DNA from: Pleurodeles waltl
Taxonomy: Eukaryota; Chordata; Amphibia; Caudata; Salamandridae
Assembly (NCBI RefSeq): GCF_031143425.1
Contig: NC_090447.1
Location: 134,621,106 to 134,685,105 of the forward strand
DNA length: 64,000 nt
Direction of reading: 5' to 3'
Below are positions 56,093 through 64,000 of this stretch, piece by piece (positions within the stretch are counted from its first letter, which is position 1; each line of letters begins with the position of its first letter). The notes below the pieces were generated by a model, which saw only the letters and a list, made by a program, of their open reading frames with translations, was not told where the DNA came from and did not search any database. Position numbers and translations under genes: made by a program.

Positions 56093-56389
56093 TTGGATTC
56101 AGAAGGCCAGCATGTAACTCAATACATCCTGGGGTGCATTCTTGGGAGCTTGTTTCCACCTCTCCTTCATCAAACTGAGAGGTCCTCCGACACATGCCCA
56201 TACAGATGCTCAATGGGTCTGAAGCCAACTGACATCTGTGGCACCACCTTGTAAGCAAACAACAAGCAGGGTAAGAGGATATCCAACTTTCATCTCAGGC
56301 ACACTTCTGATCATGCCTTTCATGGTTTCTTGAACCTATAAAAAAAAACATTGGTTTGGGAGTGGTAAGGGGTGGAGAACTTGAAAGTT

Positions 56390-56987
56390 ACTCCACACTC
56401 TCCCCACATGGACTACATATATGCAGACATGAAGTTTGTGGTCCTGTCACATACAAACTCCTTGGGGAATCTCACTTTGGTAAAAATCCCCATCAGAGCC
56501 TTTACCACTGCAGGTGCAGTAGAGGTTTTCAGAGGCATGGCATCTGGGTACTGCATGCCATAATCCACCAACACTAGTATAAACCTATGAACAGAAGGAG
56601 TCTTGGAATCCATAGGCCCAACAATGTTGATGTCTACCTATTAAAAGGGGGTGCTAACAACAGGTAGCGCTTCCAGGTGAGCTTTTTCCCTGTCTTCTCA
56701 CTGGCCTGGCAGGTCACACAGGATGTGTCTGACGAAGTCCCGATCTTAGGCCAATAAAAGTTGGGAACAAGTCTTGCAAAGGTCTTGTCTTGATCAAAGT
56801 ACCCAGCCAGGGGAATCTCATGAGCCAGCTCCAGTAGGAAGGCTTTGTACCATTGGGGGACCACCAAGGCTCTTGTTGTCCCATGCACAAGAACCTGAGG
56901 CTCACTGTACAGGAGGTTTCCCTCCCAATAAATGTAATAACTCCCAGAGATAGCAGCTGTTGTTTGGGCTTCTGTCTTTTTCACCAT
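56390..56987 (-). pseudogene. pol: Gypsy integrase fragment
   Basis: Integrase inserts the retroelement cDNA. The N-terminal HHCC zinc-binding module is recognisable at 56,870-56,700: LLELAHEIPLAGYFDQDKTF, VPNFYWPKI, then CVTCQ. One zinc His is probably replaced (AGYFD where AGHFG is usual). The core follows at 56,613-56,413 (LVLVDYGMQYPDAMPLKTST, then FPKEFVCDRTTNFMS with the second catalytic Asp). The DDE Glu region is not visible. A stop separates the two parts near 56,634. Confidence 0.82.
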
Positions 56988-57411
56988 GCCCTCAAGGCTT
57001 TGGCACTACCTCTGTGCCCTACAGAACTCTCTCTTTGTGGGTCATGACAGTCAGCAGGTATATACAAGTCACAAAGGAGAGCAGTGCCATCCACAGTGGA
57101 CTCTGTGGCGGCCACCACAGGCACCCCATCCATCTCACTGGAGTACATTCAAGTGTACCCCACATCCTCTTCCTTTCCTTTCTTTTAGCAGCTGGCTGGG
57201 TCAGTTTTCCAGGTTTTAGCCCTTCTTGGCGCCCCTCCTGGGCAGCCATGGGCCATGTGGTAGCACAGATCCAATCAGGTTACCTCAACATCTCCACATG
57301 TGCTTTGAGTTCCACTTCTTTCCAGATACCTATCAAACAGTGCACAGGTATTGCCAAGCTCATAGCAAAATTCAGAGAGCCTGGATCCCCCAACTCAAAT
57401 GTAACAAGATC

Positions 57412-57541
57412 CACTAATCTTGATCTCTGTTGTCAGCCACCCCAACTTGGTGGAATGCATGGGGAATCACCTGCTCTGGGGATACTAGCTGATCCCTTAC
57501 CAGAATCATGCTGGCACCTGTGTCTCTTAGAGCCTCAACAC
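57412..57541 (-). pseudogene. retroelement aspartic protease fragment
   Basis: Short minus-strand segment with LRDTGASMILVRDQLV at about 57,475-57,530. DTGAS is the active-site motif of retropepsins, and the VR-DxLV context is typical of vertebrate Gypsy elements. It continues VIPHAFHQVGVAD and meets a stop at about 57,415. It lies between gag and integrase as expected. Confidence 0.75.
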
Positions 57542-57948
57542 TTTTTCTGGTGACCCATTGCCTATGCTATGTAGGATTTGAGGGCAAATGGATCTTAGGA
57601 ACCATCTCAGTGCCACCCATAGACACTTGGGTTACCCCACTAAGCCCCCCCACCCCCATTAAATGGGACAAACTCCACTCCCAGCACTATGCTAGCCACC
57701 CCAGGTTCCTACCTCCAGTGGCAGGGTGTGCTCTTTATCAACACTTGGGTTTTCCCTTGTAGTGCCCATTCTCACCACCCTCAAAGTACTTGGGAGTTTT
57801 GGGCTGCTGACTTTTGTCAGGGTAGTTTTTTTCCTGACGGGCATAATGACAATGAAAACCAGACCCTTCCCCAGTGAGCTATTTTGGGGGCTTTAGAGAA
57901 CTTCTTCTTTTTACCCCCCATTCTTCTGTTGGGAACCCTGACCATCCT

Positions 57949-59014
57949 TTAGGGCATCCCCCCTGATACCTTTGAGGGCACTCTGGTGCTGACACAGACG
58001 TACACCTCCTCAGCAAGCTTCAAGGAGTCAGTACGCTTGCTGTCTATTAGGTGTTGGCACAGCTTTGAAAAACAATTATCAAGCATGTGCTCATTCAAAA
58101 ACAAGCTGTACTGCCCTTTATAATCATCAACCTTGCTGCCCCTCACCCAGCCTTTCAGCGCCTTACTAGCATAATCCAGAAAATCTAGCCATGTTTGTGT
58201 GGTGAGTTTGCGAGTCTCCCTGAACCATTGTCTGTAATTTTTGGGTGTAAAACCAAACTTTCTGACTAAAATGGTCTTCATGGAATGGTAGTTGATCCGG
58301 TCCTCTGCATTTAATGTAAGGATTGTGTCCCTCCCAACTGTGGGCATGTGCCGAGAAAAACTACCACCCAGATCTCCTCTGGGACCCTGTACACTTTCAA
58401 AACCACTTTGTAGAATGACAACCATTTGTCTTTCCCTCACACTGTGCATGGGTGTGATATAATTTAGGATAAGAAATCTAGTCTCCTGGAAGGCCACTGT
58501 AGATGTGCTGCTACCATCAGTGCTGGACTCAGCCCCCCTGCTCTGATGCCATGCTCTCTGAGGCTCAGCTCCTGAGCCAACATCATTTTCTTCTCCTCCT
58601 AGCCAGTCTTTTCTCCTCCAAGACCCACTCATTCCCCAGTTTGTGCTTAGCCAGGTCCAGTTTGAATTTCCTCTCCTCCGTTCCATCCTCCATCTCCTCT
58701 GGGGACAAGTGTTTGGATGACACTCTGCCCAGGCCCTGAAAAGGGCCTTATTGCTGAGAGTATGTTGCTCTCCTCCTTCACAGACAGCAGTCCAGCTCTT
58801 CCTCAGACTCATTTTCCTCTGAGATCTCATTCAATGCAGCATCGGCTTAAAAATTGACTCTCAGTGCCTCTTGCAGTTTCACCTTCTTGGTGGAGCTCTT
58901 TACAGCAATCCGAAAATCCTGGCAAAACTTTTTGAGCAGGGCCACAGTGTAACCCTCATGTTTGGCCAGCACAATCCCCATTCTTCCAGGTGCAGAATCT
59001 TCAACCAGAGACAT
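57949..59014 (-). pseudogene. gag: Gypsy gag with SCAN-like capsid domain (Gmr1-type)
   Basis: Structural protein of the retroelement. The start MSLVEDSAPGRMG at 59,014 leads to a short helical segment (LLKKFCQDFRIAVKSSTKKV) and a stop near 58,847. The frames then shift through a charged Glu/Arg/Lys-rich region (58,830-58,560). From about 58,320 to 57,970 a clean helical domain reads KFGFTPKNYRQWFRETRKL, TWLDFLDYASKALKGWV, FLNEHMLDNCFSKLCQHLI and LKLAEEVYV. Its pattern of Tyr/Trp/Phe, a Glu-containing helix and a Leu-rich end matches SCAN-like capsid C-terminal domains. The SCAN domain of vertebrate zinc-finger proteins is known to derive from Gmr1-like gag. No zinc knuckle is clear. Confidence 0.72.
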
Positions 59015-59130
59015 GATTTCAAGTGAAAAACAAAAAATGTCAATCAGGGAGAAATGAAAAAGTAAAAATGAAAATTTAAGAGACAAGGAAACAAATGCCA
59101 GTGGGGATCAGAGGCAATTGATTTGAATTT

Positions 59131-59218
59131 GTCTAAATGCGAGAAGAAGTGTACCCTGAACTACTATATAGCATTGCACAAACAGAGGTCCTAGCCCATC
59201 ACTTCCAGCAATGTGAGA
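59131..59218. other. Gypsy 5' flank, unresolved
   Basis: Sequence upstream of the gag leader. No LTR end or tRNA primer-binding site was recognised before the family D fragment begins. Confidence 0.4.
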
Positions 59219-59585
59219 AATTGGGGGCCTCATTTACAAGGCTCTAGCAGCACTGTGCGCCACCGGAGCTTCATTTTGTTTGACACTCCAGTGGTACAGT
59301 ATGCCAGCCCATATTTACAAGGCCACACAAATCCACCTTATGTGGCTTTTCATGGAGTTGTAACTATGGACCCCTTTCACTCAAAACACTGCGGAAAAGG
59401 GGCATTCAATGGGAGTTGCTTAGGGTGTTTCCATGCAACACTCTTGGAACCTGAAAGAATCTGATGCATTCCAATATTTACAAGTTTGGGAATGTGTCAG
59501 ACTCCTATGTCACCTCAGGGGTGGCATAAGAGTGACGCAACAGGAAGAAATATCACTATTTCTCAGTTTTTTTCCTCTTTCCTCC
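59219..59585. mobile_element. family D miniature element, truncated on the right
   Basis: Left end GGGGGCCTCATTTACAAGGC, then CCATATTTACAAGGCC; ACACTCNNGGAACC and AATATTTACAAGTTTGGGAATG follow. It stops at a TTTCCTCTTTCCTCC tract without the usual right end. Confidence 0.6.
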
Positions 59586-59599
59586 AAATATTTCTCTGG

Positions 59600-62040
59600 G
59601 TCGAACGTAGGCAGAGAGTCTTACACTCACTATGTACATGAGGTGCACACCTGTCACACAAATCAGCTGTCTTGACACATGCCTAGAGAAAATCCACATA
59701 AACATGTGAAGACTGATTTACAGGTGTATGTCCTAGGTAGCAATGGGTTTGTCAGTGTCAACAATACTTGACATGTATCAGCATGTTTACCTAGTATGCT
59801 CTGTAAAACAACATCACACAGCACATAGCAATCCACACCACACATTGTCACTCACATGTCAGAACAAGTGCATGGTAGCAACAGTAACAATTTATCCCAC
59901 ATATGTTTTGAGCTCCAACATCATGTGTGGGATGTGGTACTATGTCCAGCTTTATTAAATAATGTCTGAGACACAACATCCGAGTGAGTGGGAGTAGACC
60001 TAGCCATATATTTTGCATTTGGCTAATAAACAGTACAGCACTGAGATGATTTCTCATCTCAACATCATTCAGTCATGGTAGGAGTTACCTATGTTGTGGT
60101 ATGCTGGAAGAAATGCATACCCATGTTCAATGGAGTATGTGGATGGACAGCTTCAAGACACCAACAGCCACTTGCAAATACAACACGGGTGCTATGGAAG
60201 GTGTAATGTCATGTGTGCGTGGCACTCATTACATCTCACAAATACTGACTATGGAATTGTAACTATCAAGTAGCCATTAGTAGGAGATGTGTACATCTAC
60301 AAATCACATGTTGCATCAAGCCCATCTATGACCAGACAATGTTGCTGTAAAAGATGTGTACAAAGTGCAAAAAGCCTAAGGAATGAGCGCAATGTAGGAG
60401 ACAATACATTCCTTACCAGTAATGCAAAAAAACACGGAGCAGGAACACACATATACCAATACTGACTGTACAACACATTAATGTCTACGTGTCAACATTT
60501 AACATATGTTCAGAGAGGGTGGCCAGGTAAGTAACTAACCCAGTCATGTTTGCCACAAGCATACCATGGTATTTGCCCATTGCATGCCACCATGACAGAC
60601 AACACCATCTGTACCCTGCCAAGTTTCTATAAATTGAAGTCACAATAGATATAAAACCCCTAAACAAGCTGCCCAGGGAAACAACTAAGGAAATCAAATA
60701 ATGAGACTTGTCCTACATGTGTGAGCACCCAAGCTCTGTACATGACAGTGAAGGCTGAAATCAAGTACTGCAGACGAAAATATGATATCCTGGTATGTAT
60801 GACCACAATTGTGTATGTGTCTATCTGCTGGGGAGTGTGCATAGTTCTGCTGAGTAGCAATCAGGAAGAGTCTAGATCCCTGCTCAATAAACCACACACC
60901 ACTGCTCTGGCTACATCAATGCATGACATTGTTAGGGGCCTGATGCATGTGCACAGGGGGCTGAGTAAACTGGAGCACCATTAACCTGCCTCTTCACGTG
61001 CAACCATGGGTTTGTGTTGCCATACAAACTCACACATTGGTGATGAGTAGGCTGTCGTCTATTTCAGACTGCAACACTGATACACAGTGGTATGGCATTG
61101 TATGTGACAATCATAACAAACTTGATGTCGTCAAATGTGAGTGCCCAGTTTGAGGCATGCACACATATACCACATATCTCAGCACACATGTACCACTATA
61201 ATGGATCAGGCATGGTAATGTGTACGGATTCTGAACAAAATGCAGCTTAGCACAAAATAAGGGCATAGGTATCACAAAATCAGTGACTGAAATAAATTAC
61301 TGTGTCATGTGTTCTGATATACGGAAACATAGGTGGCAGTGATGTAACTACACATGCATTTGTAAAATGCCAACTTGTAGCTACGCAGGAAGATAGTAAT
61401 GTGAGCTTTCACATCCTTTGAACACACTACTGTCGACATATGTTACAGAAATTGCACAACACATGTCTTTACACACATACAGCATATACCAACCTTCACT
61501 AACAAATGTGTACATTACATCTCCTGCAACTAAGATGCATGGGGAACCAAATGTCACATGTGTAGCAGAGCAACATGAAGTAAAATCTAACAACACACGA
61601 CAGTGTGGACAGATATGCACACGCAACTTGGCAGAGTTTATGTTATGCCAATGCAGTCGAGGTCCACTGAATACTCTGAGTACAAATTGTCATGGTTGTC
61701 ACATGCCTTACCATGTGTTGGACATCGGCCATCATATATATTGTGTTGCAGTTATGTGTACATTTGTATCTTAGACATAAAAATGTAGTCCACCCACAAA
61801 TTAGTATTCATACACATATGTAAACACATAGCACACATGTGCCACATGCATGTGAACACAGTGTAGCTACACATGCGCATATGCAGAAGGTATGAGTAAT
61901 CGCATGCAGCAGACTCATAAACAAACCTAAAGGTTCAACATACCAATGTCACCATAATGACATTACTGTACAGTCACGCATATGTAGACATGCCACATAT
62001 GCATCATTGTAGAACAGCCCATGTGTCATGTTGAGTGAAT
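59600..62040. other. TG/CA-rich non-coding DNA
   Basis: Dominated by ACATGT, TGTGTA and CACATG words, like 18.5-20.6 and 29.1-30.2 kb. Many short open frames, none with a recognisable domain. Confidence 0.45.
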
Positions 62041-62711
62041 CAGGGTGCACTCAAGGCCTACACTGCAAAAAATCATGCAATTCCATCATGCATCAAAAAA
62101 ATGAAGCAAATGCATCAACTCTACACTGCAACATAAGTAGAATTACTCAAGGGCCCTGAGCAGCAATTACATGTTTACATGCCTCATAACGCGCCATGGT
62201 GAAAAATTGCCGCATGACCGTTATGCGTAAAAAAAATTCACGCAACACATACACCATACATTTCCCTAAACTAAAAGACACCTAGCCCCTGAACGTCTAC
62301 CGCATATACACAGGCAATATCATGCTAAAGGTGAGAAAAACAACGTATGACCGTCATGCATCAAAGAAAGTGACACATGATTGGAAGCATGATGCACACA
62401 TCAAGAAGAAATGAAACAGGACATCCTGCCTGCAAACATGGGCAGTGAGTTCACTTTAACTTTCACTTCACAGTCTTTTCAACTGTGACGGTGTGAGGGT
62501 GTGTGGAGCTGGTGTTGTAGGAGTTTTGGAGTGTTCATTGTGCTGTGTCCTGTAGGTGTTGTGTTTTATTTGACTTTAAAATTGTCTTTTGCATTGTAAG
62601 TGTACTGTTTTTGTCTCAGTATTGTGGGCTGTTTGTCTGGGGTAGTATAGTTATTGGGGAAGCTGTGTTAGGTATATTTATTTTTTGGGTGAACTGCATT
62701 TGCAGTCCAGT
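62041..62711 (+). promoter_or_regulatory. upstream region of Myb-like gene C (plus copy)
   Basis: 62,060-62,400 has repeated ATGCATCA and TGCGTAAAAAAA words. 62,440-62,480 has the ACTTTAACTTTCACTTCAC block shared with the minus copy near 30,740. A T/G-rich leader precedes the ATG. A promoter role is inferred from conservation between the two copies. Confidence 0.4.
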
Positions 62712-62997
62712 ATGTCTGGGAAAGGGTGGATTGCACAGATGGTGGCCGATGAGCTGGGGGGCGTTATCGGACTTGTTCAGCACTACCTCTCCATGATGCA
62801 CTAACTGGGTGGCAGTGTCATTCTTGGTTACCCCAAAGAGGCAAGGCGGCTGAGGTGGGGCAAGGTTCTCCTCCACCTAACACAGATCTTTGGGTCAGGA
62901 AGGAATGACCACCAACTCAAGCATCACTGCGCAGATCTCATTACAAGGGAGAATGATCTGCTGGATCATCTGGGCATAGCGATTGGTGGAGCAGTTG
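62712..62997 (+). pseudogene. Harbinger-type Myb-like protein C, first exon (plus copy)
   Basis: ATG at 62,712 gives MSGKGWIAQMVADELGGVIG then LVQHYLSMMH and a TAA stop at about 62,802. The same frame continues YPKEARRLRWGKVLLHLTQI, FGSGRNDHQLKHHCADLI and ENDLLDHLGIAIGG to the GTAAGT donor at 62,998. Apart from the single stop the exon is open and aligns along its length with the minus-strand copy at 30,470-30,194. Trp, HQLK and ADL positions suggest a Myb/SANT-like fold. Later exons are not recognised. The exact family is uncertain; a Harbinger origin is inferred from the window's context. Confidence 0.6.
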
Positions 62998-63753
62998 GTA
63001 AGTCTCCAATTTCCATGCAAAGTCCTTTCTTTTGCATGTGCAAGACAGTTGCAGATATGGTTGAGTACTGCACATAATGGTTGTGGATCTGGATATGTCA
63101 CATGCTACCTGTATGAAGAGTCCCAATGCCACCTTAGGCCTGCAATTCAAATGTACAATGATGAAGCCGACGCAGGGCAGACGTACTGTCTTCCCAGGAC
63201 AACCATCACACATTGTACTGATGCATGCATAGGGCAACTCGATAATGAACAGAACCAAATGTGGCCTGGGCCATGCAAAATGTATGGAAGGGGGTCCAAA
63301 AACCTTTTTGGGAGGCACATGTATCATCCACTGTGTAAAATGAGATATCTCTAATTTGAATTTTTCATGCACTCTGACAGCTGCTGAAAACAGGTGTGAT
63401 ATGGGGGCATATAAATGTATGAGATGGCCCCCAAGTGCTCAGCTGAAGTTGTGATGATGTGTTGCAACTCCTGCTGAGTACATCATTTGCCTACACATAA
63501 ATAGATGGAGTTGGACCCTACCTGCATCATGCTGTGCCTTAATTCCCATTAGGCACACACACGATGGGGGTAAGGGGTTCACTGAGGGCCATAAGGAATA
63601 TATAGATACAATTGGTGCATCACCACTGTTGTTCTATCTGCCCCTTTGTGTCATTGGCCAAGGTCATGTAAGGGAGGTTGGGCATGCACTGGGTCCAGAC
63701 TACTAGCACTTCCCTGTTCCAGTTCATTGTGTATCAGATACACCCTACACTAT
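62998..63753. other. intron-like non-coding DNA after gene C exon
   Basis: Follows the donor site. No second exon is recognisable. GGGTCCAAAAACC at 63,292 and similar words are unassigned. Confidence 0.4.
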
Positions 63754-64000
63754 GGCCCTCATTATGACCCCGGCGGATGGCGTAAACATGGGGGAAAGCA
63801 CTGCCAACAGGCTGGCGGTACTTTCCTCCATATTAAGACATTGGCGGTTTGGCTAAAGCCAAACCACCAATGTACCACACTGACTGCCACAGCGGTAACG
63901 ACCGCTAGACTGGAGACTTCACTCTCCAGCTCGGCGGCCGTCTCTTGCCCACCTGCGGGATTATGACCCCACCGACCGCTGCGGTTTTTGTGGCAACCTT
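63754..64000. mobile_element. family A element, left end, running off the window
   Basis: TAT (63,751-63,753) precedes GGCCCTCATTATGACCCCGG, then GCCAACAGGCTGGCGGTA. Hairpins at 63,839-63,872 (15-bp stem, one mismatch), 63,891-63,906 (AGCGGT/ACCGCT) and 63,910-63,929 (CTGGAGA/TCTCCAG). A second ATTATGACCCCACCGACCG word at 63,960 suggests either a repeated subterminal module or another nested end. The same 3-bp flank (TAT) as the 44,278 copy. Confidence 0.8.

Larger units (their letters stand above)
54370..59130 (-). mobile_element. Ty3/Gypsy-type LTR retrotransposon remnant with Gmr1-like gene order
   Basis: Minus-strand order is gag (59.0-57.95 kb), protease (57.5 kb), integrase (57.0-56.4 kb), reverse transcriptase (55.2-54.5 kb). 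Integrase before RT is the order known for the Gmr1 lineage of vertebrate Gypsy elements and differs from ordinary Gypsy (RT before integrase). Flanking LTRs are not recognisable. A family D element (55,577-56,092) has inserted between the integrase and RT parts. All genes carry frameshifts or stops. Confidence 0.78.

Overview
The window looks like intergenic DNA from a very large vertebrate genome. The repeat content (vertebrate-type L1, Harbinger, hAT and Gmr1-like Gypsy remnants, many nested miniature elements, abundant TG/CA-rich DNA) suggests a salamander, most likely a newt. That identification is inference; no host gene or species marker is visible. There are no tRNA, rRNA or CRISPR features, and I see no intact host protein-coding gene.

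Layout: 1-3 kb holds the decayed 3' half of an L1-type LINE. 5.8-6.2 kb is a miniature element built of seven consecutive hairpins. 6.2-8.07 kb is LTR-like DNA in minus orientation. 9.3-13.0 kb is an imperfect inverted repeat of about 3.7 kb with its own hairpins and a nested miniature element. 14.2-17.4 kb is a decayed Harbinger Myb-like gene. 20.7-29.1 kb is the centrepiece: a Harbinger-type DNA transposon of about 8.4 kb with a spliced Myb-like gene (+), a DDE transposase (-), a second spliced Myb-like gene (+), two adjacent minisatellites and a recognisable right terminus. 30.2 kb (-) and 62.7 kb (+) carry first exons of one further Myb-like family. 33.6-34.2 kb and 39.9-41.8 kb are other Harbinger remnants. 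34.9-38.1 kb is a 1.6-kb tandem duplication with a third partial copy at 41.8 kb. 47.2-49.5 kb is LTR-like, split by a miniature element. 49.6-52.4 kb is a hAT transposase pseudogene. 53.2-53.85 kb is a 105-bp minisatellite. 54.4-59.1 kb is a minus-strand Gypsy element in the order gag, protease, integrase, reverse transcriptase, the Gmr1-type order. The window ends inside another miniature element.

How the parts relate: the termini of the large Harbinger element match the termini of the hairpin-array elements at 44.3 and 63.75 kb, so its transposase is a plausible mobiliser of them. Two copies of the hairpin array (5.8 and 44.4 kb) differ by paired substitutions that keep both arms of each stem complementary. 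This covariation is the most unusual signal in the window. All coding remnants except the first Myb-like gene carry several frameshifts or stops, so the locus is mostly a fossil record of nested insertions.
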